A stretch of DNA of 64,000 nt, from positions 1-64,000 of IMG/VR virus record IMGVR_UViG_3300008624_000005; one strand, given 5' to 3'. This stretch comes from a virus. The notes below the pieces were generated by a model that was given only the letters and a program-made list of their open reading frames with translations, did no database searches and had not been told where the DNA came from. Made by a program: the position numbers and the translations under genes. Position 1 is the stretch's first letter, and each line of letters starts with the position of its first letter. Below, piece by piece: positions 35,759 to 42,546 of this stretch.

Positions 35759-35974
35759 ATGAAAAAACTTTTAGATCAACTACGAGTTGTTTTAGAAAAA
35801 AACGAAGCTCGCATCCACGAACTCGTAGGTAAATGTGACGAGCTAGAACACGAAAATGATATTCTTCGTATTAGACTAGAAAACAAAGGACTTCATGTAC
35901 CCACTAACTATACTAAATCAAGAAGGTACCATGACAATAGCAGAGCCCAAAGAGAGTTCGACTGTAATTTTTGA
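35759..35974 (+). CDS. Coiled-coil small protein (71 aa)
   Basis: Residues 1-45 form a continuous amphipathic helix with leucine/isoleucine heptads (LLDQLRVVLEKNEARIHELV, then ELEHENDILRIRLE), a clear coiled coil. The last 25 residues are polar and basic. It starts three bases after the previous stop. The next gene begins inside its 3' end. The function is unknown; a scaffold or adaptor role would suit the structure. Confidence 0.65.
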   Translation: MKKLLDQLRVVLEKNEARIHELVGKCDELEHENDILRIRLENKGLHVPTNYTKSRRYHDNSRAQREFDCNF

Positions 35975-36323
35975 TTGGGCAAATAAATGGCATAGAGCAT
36001 TTAAAAAAATAGAACATCATGGACCAGAATTTACAACTATTCGAGTTTATAAAAATGTAGTTTGTAGAGACGGTTTTACATTTTCCCTCCAAGCAGGTCC
36101 TTCACATTATTCCGAACCAAAAGCAGTAGCGAACGAATACGAAGCGTGGGAAATAGGATTTCCTTCTGACGAAGAACCGTTATGGATGGAATGGCAAGAG
36201 CCAGGTAATGAACCAACTGAAAGTGTATATGGTTGGGTACCTAATAATGTTGTTAATGCAGTAATTCAAAGACATGGTGGTATAGATGAAAGAGAGTTTA
36301 TTACAGCCAAGCTCTTAAAATAA
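35931..36323 (+). CDS. Hypothetical protein (130 aa)
   Basis: The start is taken at the ATG at 35931 because AGAAGG lies five bases upstream. A longer frame opening at 35895 has no ribosome-binding site and would run deep into the coiled-coil gene. The protein is a single soluble domain with a Trp-rich middle (YEAWEIGFPSDEEPLWMEWQ) and no motif that I recognise. It overlaps the previous gene by 44 bases and is read in the same direction as prs. Confidence 0.7.
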   Translation: MTIAEPKESSTVIFDWANKWHRAFKKIEHHGPEFTTIRVYKNVVCRDGFTFSLQAGPSHYSEPKAVANEYEAWEIGFPSDEEPLWMEWQEPGNEPTESVYGWVPNNVVNAVIQRHGGIDEREFITAKLLK

Positions 36324-36331
36324 ATACATTT

Positions 36332-36496
36332 ATGACAGGACCACATATTGAAGATCATTTAACAGAAACCGCTGAAGTAGAACAAGAGCGTGATTATTAT
36401 AGAGAACAATATGAGGCCGTGCAAAAAGAACTTGAGGTAGTAAAAAAAGAACTATACCAAATTAAAAAAATTTATTTTAAAGATGGTCATTTTTAA
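36332..36496 (+). CDS. Short coiled-coil protein (54 aa)
   Basis: This small ORF fills the gap between the 130-residue gene and prs. It encodes an almost wholly helical, charged peptide (EVEQERDYYREQYEAVQKEL, then KKELYQIKKIYF) with clear heptad spacing, so a coiled coil is likely. No strong ribosome-binding site precedes the ATG, which lowers confidence. The in-frame stop at 36494-36496 lies 14 bases before prs. The function is unknown. Confidence 0.5.
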   Translation: MTGPHIEDHLTETAEVEQERDYYREQYEAVQKELEVVKKELYQIKKIYFKDGHF

Positions 36497-36510
36497 TTCA
36501 GAAACTATTT

Positions 36511-37437
36511 ATGAAACTGATTACAGGTAACGCAAATACAAAACTTGCTACTGATATTGCTAATATTGCCGGCGTTGAATTATGCGAAACTCTAGTAACT
36601 AGATTCGCCGACAATGAAATATGGGTAGAAATAAAAGACAACATTCGTGGTGAAGATGTTTTCCTCATCCAAAGCACATGCAATCCCGCCAACGACAACT
36701 TAATGGAATTATTAATAATGGTTGATGCTTGTAAAAGAGCAAGTGCAGGTCGAATTACGGCTGTAATACCTTATTATGGTTATGCTAGACAAGATAGAAA
36801 ACCAGCAGGACGATCACCTATTAGTGCCAAACTTGTTGCTAATATGTTAGAAGCGGCAGGGGTAGATCGTATGCTAACTATGGATTTACATGCAGGTCAA
36901 ATTCAAGGTTTTTTTGATATTCCTGTAGATAATCTATATGCCCAACCATTATTTGTTGAAGACTTATTATCAAGCCCAATGATTAGTGCTGGTAATGCAA
37001 TAATAGTTTCACCAGATGCAGGCGGAGTTCCCAGAGCAAGAGCAATAGCAAAAAAATTAAATCTAGATATTGCAATTATAGATAAAAGACGAGATAGGGC
37101 TAATGAGTCCGAAGCAATGAACGTCATAGGAGACGTAAAGGGGAAGCAATGCATCATCGTCGACGACATAATAGATACAGGTGGGACATTAGTAAAAGCC
37201 GCACAGGCATTAATAAGCGAAGGCGCCGAAGAAGTGGAAGCATATATAACACACGGTGTATTAAGCAAAGGCGGAGCGAAGAGGATGGAAAAATCAGCTC
37301 TGAATAGATTAGTAATAACTGATACTATTCCTGCACCTGAAAATAAAGTACTAAAAGTCATTTCAGTTGCGAATATATTTACTGAAGCAATTCGCAGAGT
37401 ACATCATGATGAATCAATATCAGTATTATTTGAATAA
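36511..37437 (+). CDS. prs: Ribose-phosphate pyrophosphokinase (PRPP synthetase)
   Basis: The protein is full length (308 residues against about 315 in bacteria) and carries all the family motifs: FLIQST (51-56), PYYGYARQDRK (87-97), the signature DLHAGQIQGFF (125-135), catalytic DKRR (191-194) and the PRPP loop VDDIIDTGGTL (217-227). The enzyme moves pyrophosphate from ATP to ribose-5-phosphate, making PRPP for purine, pyrimidine and NAD synthesis. The segment NPANDNLMELLIM resembles alphaproteobacterial enzymes, which suggests capture from a host. Its stop overlaps the start of the next gene (TAATG). A close relative of Prs, Adps, works in the phage NAD-restoring pathway NARP1; no partner Namat gene lies in this window. 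Confidence 0.95.
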   Translation: MKLITGNANTKLATDIANIAGVELCETLVTRFADNEIWVEIKDNIRGEDVFLIQSTCNPANDNLMELLIMVDACKRASAGRITAVIPYYGYARQDRKPAGRSPISAKLVANMLEAAGVDRMLTMDLHAGQIQGFFDIPVDNLYAQPLFVEDLLSSPMISAGNAIIVSPDAGGVPRARAIAKKLNLDIAIIDKRRDRANESEAMNVIGDVKGKQCIIVDDIIDTGGTLVKAAQALISEGAEEVEAYITHGVLSKGGAKRMEKSALNRLVITDTIPAPENKVLKVISVANIFTEAIRRVHHDESISVLFE

Positions 37438-37944
37438 TGGTTATAGATAATTTTTTAGATATCGAATCTTTTCGTGAGATTCAAACAATATTATTAAGTG
37501 AAGAACCCCCACTGGCACTACCAAGATTTTTTGGGTGTATCGACGGACCAAACTAATCAGTTTTATTTTAGCCATGGCTTCTATGAAGGGTACACATGGA
37601 TATCACCATTGGCCAGAGTATTAGAGCCATTATTAGAAAAAATTAAACCTATTTGTATTCTTAATATAAGGGCAAATCTTGTAACTAGAACAAGCGAAAT
37701 AATAGAAGCCAGTCTTCATTCAGATCTAAAAGGTGTTATATCAGATGAACATAAATTAAAACAATGGACTACATCAGTATTTTATATAAACGATACTAAT
37801 GGTTATACAAAACTTTCAGATGGAACGAAGATTGAATGCAAAGCAAATAGATTATTAACTATGTCAAGTGATACTGAACATCTAGGAGCAACATGCACAG
37901 ATCAAAAACGAAGGGTAATTATAAATTTAAATTATTTTAAATAG
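37437..37944 (+). CDS. 2OG-Fe(II) oxygenase-like gene split by a +1 frameshift
   Basis: The ATG at 37437 overlaps the prs stop and encodes an N-terminus VIDNFLDIESFREIQTILL, but that frame stops near 37555. A second frame, open from GTG 37498 to 37944, encodes the rest: WHYQDF, then HSD (His and Asp of the iron site), then EHLG with a distal His, and RRVIINLNYF with the 2OG-binding Arg. The two halves join into one 168-residue oxygenase if one base of the C5 run at 37506-37510 is skipped. This may be an assembly error, a recent mutation or a programmed +1 shift. Cyanophage-type relatives are single proteins; their substrates are mostly unknown. Confidence 0.65.
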
Positions 37945-37945
37945 A

Positions 37946-38557
37946 ATGTACGATTACGAAGCGTGGGTAAAGTGTCATCCAGATGATTTATGGATATTCG
38001 ACAAACTCATTCTTGCCAAAAAATTAGGATATTTATGCGGACCAGCAGATGTAGCAGTACCAAAATCAGATAATTATATAGTTAGACCTTGTGTTAACCT
38101 TGCAGGTATGGGCATAGGTGCAGAATTGCGTTTTTTAGAAAAAGGAAGATGGGATTTAGAACCAGGTTATTTTTGGTGCAAACCTTTTAAAGGTAGACAT
38201 TTAAGTGTTGATTATGCAATAGATCCTAGCTCACGTACAATAGAACAAGGCGAAACCATTGAAGGTTTTAGAAGCCCTGCAAATCCATTATGGAAATTTG
38301 ATAAATGGATTCGTGTTAAAGATAAATTAAAAATTAACTTCATGTTAACAAAGCTCAAAGGTTCCTACGAGCATATAAATTGTGAATTTATAGGTGGTAA
38401 ACTTATAGAAATGCATTTACGACACAATACAGAAATGGGCGATTATAATGAGATAATCCCTGTATGGGAAGACGAACTTGCTTCCACGACTCCTCCTGAC
38501 GGATACACCTATGTCGAAGATAAAGATTACAATAGACTCGGTTTTTTCAAACGTTAA
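37946..38557 (+). CDS. Hypothetical phage protein (203 aa)
   Basis: The protein begins MYDYEAWVKCHPDDLWIFDK and contains VRPCVNLAGMGIGAE (residues ~47-61) followed by FKGRHLSVDYAID. The order resembles parts of ATP-grasp enzymes, and similar proteins occur in marine T4-like phages, but the catalytic acidic residues cannot be placed with confidence. There is no signal peptide. It starts one base after the oxygenase stop and its end overlaps the next, membrane, gene by 47 bases, so it belongs to the prs transcript. Confidence 0.65.
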   Translation: MYDYEAWVKCHPDDLWIFDKLILAKKLGYLCGPADVAVPKSDNYIVRPCVNLAGMGIGAELRFLEKGRWDLEPGYFWCKPFKGRHLSVDYAIDPSSRTIEQGETIEGFRSPANPLWKFDKWIRVKDKLKINFMLTKLKGSYEHINCEFIGGKLIEMHLRHNTEMGDYNEIIPVWEDELASTTPPDGYTYVEDKDYNRLGFFKR

Positions 38558-38819
38558 AGAATACTTCAAAGAAAGTTACAGACTAAGCCCGCTGGCATTT
38601 TATTGTGAAATAGGCGAAGCAACTCTTGTTTGCGGTGCCAGTGCAATATTAACATATACTGTATTAGATCCTGCTACTAAAATATTCATACCTATGATGT
38701 TTGTAGGCAGTATTTTAGGTGTTATTAGTACATTTAATCGTAAAGCGGCTTTTGCAATTTTTCTTACTAGTTGGTTTGTAGTAATGAATTCTATTGCATT
38801 AATTAAACTTTTTGGTTGA
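38511..38819 (+). CDS. Small integral membrane protein (102 aa)
   Basis: Three hydrophobic stretches are visible: FYCEIGEATLVCGASAILTY, TKIFIPMMFVGSILGVI and AAFAIFLTSWFVVMNSIALI. They follow an N-terminal amphipathic SVFSNVKEYFKES segment, so an inner-membrane protein with three helices is likely. The ATG at 38511 is preferred to one at 38478, because the extra residues are not like this family's start and would deepen the overlap. Similar small membrane proteins occur in marine myoviruses; the function is unknown. The next promoter begins inside its last codon. Confidence 0.75.
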   Translation: MSKIKITIDSVFSNVKEYFKESYRLSPLAFYCEIGEATLVCGASAILTYTVLDPATKIFIPMMFVGSILGVISTFNRKAAFAIFLTSWFVVMNSIALIKLFG

Positions 38820-38843
38820 CAAATATCTTAAAGATAGTATAAT
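38816..38843 (+). promoter_or_regulatory. Second sigma70-type promoter, TTGACA-16-TATAAT
   Basis: TTGACA (38816-38821) and TATAAT (38838-38843) are both perfect with a 16-base spacer, the same as at 33785. The flanks TTTTTGGTTGACA and TTAGTTAAAC are shared with that promoter. TTGGAG and the ATG of the 85-residue gene follow about 35 bases later. It should drive the lipoprotein operon. Confidence 0.85.
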
Positions 38844-38876
38844 ATATGTATTAGTTAAACTTTATTGGAGTTCTCA

Positions 38877-39134
38877 ATGAACGATAATGAATGGGATTTT
38901 GTACATGAAGATGTGGCTCTAGAAAATATTAATTTATTTGATATGGAACCACAACAAAAGTTTAACGATACACATTGCTTGGCACATATTATGTGTTGGG
39001 CAGGTGCGTTTCCTAGTGTTTCTCAGGCTAGGAAGAACGGATGGGATCGTCCTGTCCCTTTTGGGTTTTCTGAATTTAAAGTAGGTAAACGCAAAAGATG
39101 TATTTTCATCCTTAATCGAATAGGAGAAAAATGA
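38877..39134 (+). CDS. Small hypothetical protein (85 aa)
   Basis: The start is the ATG at 38877, seven bases after a GGAG ribosome-binding site; an upstream TTG at 38865 lies inside that site. The N-terminal half is acidic. The C-terminal half, SVSQARKNGWDRPVPFGFSEFKVGKRKR, faintly resembles S4-type RNA-binding hairpins but is not convincing. It is the first gene behind the second early promoter, and its last four bases overlap the start of the first lipoprotein (ATGA). The function is unknown. Confidence 0.75.
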   Translation: MNDNEWDFVHEDVALENINLFDMEPQQKFNDTHCLAHIMCWAGAFPSVSQARKNGWDRPVPFGFSEFKVGKRKRCIFILNRIGEK

Positions 39135-39739
39135 GGTATTTTTATTTGGTGCTTGTAGCACTTTTAACTGTTGGTTGTTCCAGCAAACAAGAATTGGTTA
39201 AAGAGGCCCTTAATAGTGTAGGTGATCGCCCTGGTTGGGTTATGGTACCACCTGGTCCAGAGGGTAACCAACTTTACTTTGTAGGTACAAGTGCTTTGTA
39301 TGGCACTGAAAAACATGCCCGCAGAGATGCAAAGCGGGATGCAATCCGGGAAATGTCAGAATACGTTCGTGTTCTTAATAAGAACAAATTTGAACGAGCG
39401 AGTGTTACATATGGCATGGATAGTTTTGTAGTTATGCCTACTGTAAGTGAGCGTAACTTTGAAAAAATTATGAGTGCATCTACTGCAAACTTTTTGCGTG
39501 TACAAGAGATGTACTTTGAACGTGAAGCAGATGCCGCAGGTGTTCCCGGCTACAAATACTTTGTACTAACTGGTATTAGCAAAACTGATCTTGAAACAGC
39601 ATTGCAATCAAATGCAAAAGCCAATGCTGAAGATGCCCAAAAAGCAATGGGGCTTGCTAGTACTGAAGCGGCAAAGGCACAATGGAAAAATGCCCGTGAT
39701 TTTTGGAAAGAACTTGCTGAAGATGGCTTTGTACGATGA
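39131..39739 (+). CDS. LPP20-like lipoprotein (202 aa)
   Basis: Residues 1-16 (MRYFYLVLVALLTVGC) are a lipoprotein signal peptide with lipobox TVGC and lipid-carrying Cys16. The mature part has PGWVMVPPGPEGNQLYFVGTS followed by a helix of repeated Ala/Arg (KHARRDAKRDAIREMSEYV), the layout of LPP20-family envelope lipoproteins. The end is helical and Ala-rich. The residue after Cys16 is Ser, which in Gram-negative bacteria allows sorting to the outer membrane. It sits behind an early promoter and overlaps the paralogous lipoprotein gene by four bases. Superinfection exclusion or envelope remodelling are possible roles; neither is shown. Confidence 0.8.
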   Translation: MRYFYLVLVALLTVGCSSKQELVKEALNSVGDRPGWVMVPPGPEGNQLYFVGTSALYGTEKHARRDAKRDAIREMSEYVRVLNKNKFERASVTYGMDSFVVMPTVSERNFEKIMSASTANFLRVQEMYFEREADAAGVPGYKYFVLTGISKTDLETALQSNAKANAEDAQKAMGLASTEAAKAQWKNARDFWKELAEDGFVR

Positions 39740-40665
39740 ACAAACTATTCGCAATCCTACTAGGGGCCTCCCTAGTAGGTTGTGCCTCAACGGCACACAA
39801 GCAACCAGTCTTAATATCAAATGATTCTAAACGTAGTTGGGTTGATAGATACGAATTAGAAGATTCCACTCACCTGTTTTTTACAGGTATATCCACAAAA
39901 TATGCAGAAGAACGTAAGGCACTCAAAGACGCCAAATACGATGCTTTATCTAAATTTTTAGACTATTGTGGATTACATACTAAATTGCATGAGAAGTACA
40001 TTTCACAAGTAGATGGAAATACTGCAAATGTATTAACAGCCACAAATAAAATAGAAACACACCTAGAAACAAATTCTGAAGCACAAGTAGGACAATTCCG
40101 TATTGTTAAAAAATACATGGAAGTATATAATGGTACTAGAGGTAAATTCTATAAAATGTATGTATTTGCTAGTGTACCAAAAACTGAAGTTGCTTTAGTT
40201 AAGGCATGGAAAAAAGAAAACGATTTACAAAAAATTACCAAACTTAAATCGCTTAATAGTGAGCAATCTGAAATAATAGTACAAACAAGTGAAGAGCTCA
40301 ATGCGGTACAAAAACAGCTCGAACAATTAACATTTTTAAAAGAACGTGTTTCTGTACTATCTATTGAAAATACCGAGCTCATAACTGAAAACAAACAGTT
40401 AAAGGAAACATTTCATAAGGACAAGGAAACAATAGAACATCTAACTGTTAGAGTAGATAAATTAACAAAAGTTAATAAAATATTAAAAGATGATAATGAC
40501 GATGTTCAAGTTATAAGAAAAAATCTTATAGATGCTTTAAAAACTGCTGAATACATGACACATGAAGCAGAGCATTGGAGAGAAAAATATTATAATAAAG
40601 GGCCAGGGGAAGCTCTTGCAGAATTGCTTGGTGTGAAAGAAAGGCCTGTAATAGTTATAGATTAA
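39736..40665 (+). CDS. Lipoprotein with LPP20-like domain and coiled coil (309 aa)
   Basis: The signal MNKLFAILLGASLVGC has a lipobox LVGC with Cys16, followed by Ala. The next 140 residues repeat the layout of the preceding lipoprotein: THLFFTGIS, a Lys/Ala helix (ERKALKDAKYDALSKF) and FYKMYVFASVPKTEV, matching YKYFVLTGISKTDL there. So the two are paralogues. From about residue 160 to 280 a long coiled coil follows (LNAVQKQLEQLTFLKER, ENTELITENKQLKET), able to span part of the periplasm. Its stop codon shares bases with the stop of the opposing gene at 40662. Confidence 0.8.
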   Translation: MNKLFAILLGASLVGCASTAHKQPVLISNDSKRSWVDRYELEDSTHLFFTGISTKYAEERKALKDAKYDALSKFLDYCGLHTKLHEKYISQVDGNTANVLTATNKIETHLETNSEAQVGQFRIVKKYMEVYNGTRGKFYKMYVFASVPKTEVALVKAWKKENDLQKITKLKSLNSEQSEIIVQTSEELNAVQKQLEQLTFLKERVSVLSIENTELITENKQLKETFHKDKETIEHLTVRVDKLTKVNKILKDDNDDVQVIRKNLIDALKTAEYMTHEAEHWREKYYNKGPGEALAELLGVKERPVIVID

Positions 40666-40946
40666 ACTTCAGTTAATGCTAATTTATATTGTTTACCAGT
40701 TTTTTTATTAATTACAAATATATCATTCTCGCCTTCTTGGATCACCCAAGAACCTTTAGTCCCGTCTACATCATTTCCTGAACGATTAGGTTTATCATTA
40801 GACATAATCACGTCAGCAGTACTAAGATCGTTGCACGTTATATCTTCAAACTCAACATTGTCACCTGGACCTAATCCTTGGGCTACTTGACCTACAACAT
40901 TATCATCAAAAACTCTTGTAGTTCCAATATAAAGTTTCTTTGCCAT
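40662..40946 (-). CDS. Small protein with fibre C-terminal module (94 aa)
   Basis: Residues 33-94 (FEDITCNDLSTADVIMSNDK onward, with DGTKGSWVIQEGE and a YKLAL ending) are nearly the same as the last 65 residues of the 1089-residue fibre at 47626. The first 30 residues (MAKKLYIGTTRVFDDNV) are different. Short versions of this module are found in marine T4-like phages. It may be a capping or trimerisation unit that acts on fibres, but this is inference. It is the last gene of the minus-strand train and ends tail to tail with the lipoprotein operon. Confidence 0.75.
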   Translation of the reverse strand: MAKKLYIGTTRVFDDNVVGQVAQGLGPGDNVEFEDITCNDLSTADVIMSNDKPNRSGNDVDGTKGSWVIQEGENDIFVINKKTGKQYKLALTEV

Positions 40947-40967
40947 TATTTTTTTCCTATAAAATAT

Positions 40968-41849
40968 TTAGCGAATAAGAAGAAAAGAAACTGCAATAAT
41001 AACTGAGCAAAGAAAAACAACAAAAGTATAATATGTTACTAAGGGAGTTTTAAAATACATTTTACCTATAATGAAACATTTATGAACAGGACTTAGCATA
41101 TAGCCTGCATAATCTATAGCGAAAAACATAGGAAGGTATTGAACACCAAATATACTTGTAAGAATAGCAGTAAATGCCGCAAACCTTGCAGAAGATCCTA
41201 ATAAAAAACTACCAGCAAATCCTATCCAAGCACCTGTTACAAGTGACCAATCATTATTTTCAATATATGCTTTAATTTCATTTGTATAAGATTTAATATA
41301 ATTACCTAAAACAATAACCAAAAATAATGCTATTAATAGTTTCCAATTAACCCATTCTACTGTAACTTCTTTTTGTTTAGGATTAATCCAGATTACATCT
41401 TGTTCTTTTAAAAAATAAAATACTAAAAACAATGGAAGAACTATAGCAATCATTGCAAGAGGCCCCATCACATACATAAATTCTACATATGTTAACCCTA
41501 AAACTGCCATAGGTATAATAACAGATTTTTCAAACGGAGACCACAAGTAATAATGATGTGTACTAAGATAATCTATAATGCCATACCATTTGCGTCTAGA
41601 ATCTTTAGGTGCCATTGTATCTAAAATACCAGCAGATACAGATACCCTTCCAGGTATAGGTAGCACACCACATAAAGCACTAACTATAACAACAAATAAT
41701 CTATTTGATTTTATATATTTGCTTAGAAGATTTAGCACAGGATATATATACCCATTGCGTTGCACATACGCAGATGTAACCATAATGCCTGCAAGGTACA
41801 ATACGTACCATTGATTATTAAATATTATTTCTAGCATCAGTTTTTTCAT
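40968..41849 (-). CDS. DUF401-like integral membrane protein (293 aa)
   Basis: About eight hydrophobic segments are visible. Two signatures fit the DUF401 family: LPIPGRVSVSAGILDTMAP after the second helix, and YAGYMLSPVHKCFIIGKMYF near the end, matching that family's SPVH motif. DUF401 proteins are polytopic inner-membrane proteins, probably related to transporters, of unknown substrate. The ATG at 41849 is chosen because the upstream choice (41921) adds polar residues that read over the oxygenase gene. A transporter or envelope role during infection is inference. Its presence in a virion-gene train is unusual. Confidence 0.6.
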   Translation of the reverse strand: MKKLMLEIIFNNQWYVLYLAGIMVTSAYVQRNGYIYPVLNLLSKYIKSNRLFVVIVSALCGVLPIPGRVSVSAGILDTMAPKDSRRKWYGIIDYLSTHHYYLWSPFEKSVIIPMAVLGLTYVEFMYVMGPLAMIAIVLPLFLVFYFLKEQDVIWINPKQKEVTVEWVNWKLLIALFLVIVLGNYIKSYTNEIKAYIENNDWSLVTGAWIGFAGSFLLGSSARFAAFTAILTSIFGVQYLPMFFAIDYAGYMLSPVHKCFIIGKMYFKTPLVTYYTFVVFLCSVIIAVSFLLIR

Positions 41850-42546
41850 GTGGGATATGGGTGTATTCCCACTTAAATTTCTCGGCGTCCCATTCGCTTT
41901 CAGTTCCTTTATTAACAACAATATTCATTACAAATGTTAATCTTTTTTCATTTTCCTGGAATGGATATACTTGATGCAATAAATCAAAATCATAAATCAT
42001 ACCAAAATTTTTCTGTGGTATTATATTCATTAATTCTTGATCTTTTATTATAACATGACATCCCTTATAAGATGCATTATTGGTGATCTCTTGGGTTTTC
42101 ATATTAAAAAATCGTGATTTCAAATTTCGACCGAATGAGGTTTCTAAAGCAGAATCAAAATCATTAAGAAAATATATAAAATTAAAATCATTTGCTTCGT
42201 GTATGTGAAGAGGATTAAATTCATTTTTCCTCATTACATTTAGCCATGATGATCGAATTAGTACATCATTCTTTTCAATTTTTTTAAACTTGCCCATTCT
42301 ATTATTCAAATCGTGTTCTATATGAGCATGTATAATTTGATTAAACGTGTCTAAATAAAATTCATCTAATACCCCATGATTAATAATATATTCATTTTCT
42401 ATTTCTCCTACCAACATATTATTAGCCTTGGCACCACTTTGATTTATCATAGAAAGAAGAGAATTACTAAAATTATCAGTAAACGAATCGGTCGCTTCAA
42501 AAAAAGTTAAAATTTTATCTTGAAAAGTTTTATGAAATATTTTCAT
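41818..42546 (-). CDS. 2OG-Fe(II) oxygenase-like protein (242 aa)
   Basis: The layout SWLNVMRKNEFNPLHIHEANDFNFIYFL (residues 100-127) followed by YDFDLLHQVYPFQENEKRLTFVMNI (185-209) matches phage 2OG-Fe(II) oxygenases of the TIGR02466 type. His114 or His116 and His191 would bind iron and Arg202 the 2-oxoglutarate. The second ligand is unclear: HIH stands where HxD or HxH is expected. Such enzymes hydroxylate proteins, nucleic acids or small molecules. The gene overlaps the upstream U32-like/methyltransferase fusion by four bases and the membrane-protein gene by 32. Confidence 0.65.
   Translation of the reverse strand: MKIFHKTFQDKILTFFEATDSFTDNFSNSLLSMINQSGAKANNMLVGEIENEYIINHGVLDEFYLDTFNQIIHAHIEHDLNNRMGKFKKIEKNDVLIRSSWLNVMRKNEFNPLHIHEANDFNFIYFLNDFDSALETSFGRNLKSRFFNMKTQEITNNASYKGCHVIIKDQELMNIIPQKNFGMIYDFDLLHQVYPFQENEKRLTFVMNIVVNKGTESEWDAEKFKWEYTHIPHEKTDARNNI

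Noticed and set aside
36319-36326. AATAAATA late-type box before the 54-residue gene
   Set aside because: Only six bases separate it from the ATG, so the transcript would start at or inside the gene; it could serve prs instead, but evidence is weak.
40734-40752. TTCTTGG-atcac-CCAAGAA hairpin considered as terminator
   Set aside because: It lies inside the 94-residue gene, encodes a conserved part of its module, and no T-run follows on either strand.
41850-41921. Earlier start for the DUF401-like protein
   Set aside because: The additional 24 residues are polar, read over the oxygenase gene in another frame and do not fit the start of a membrane protein of this family.
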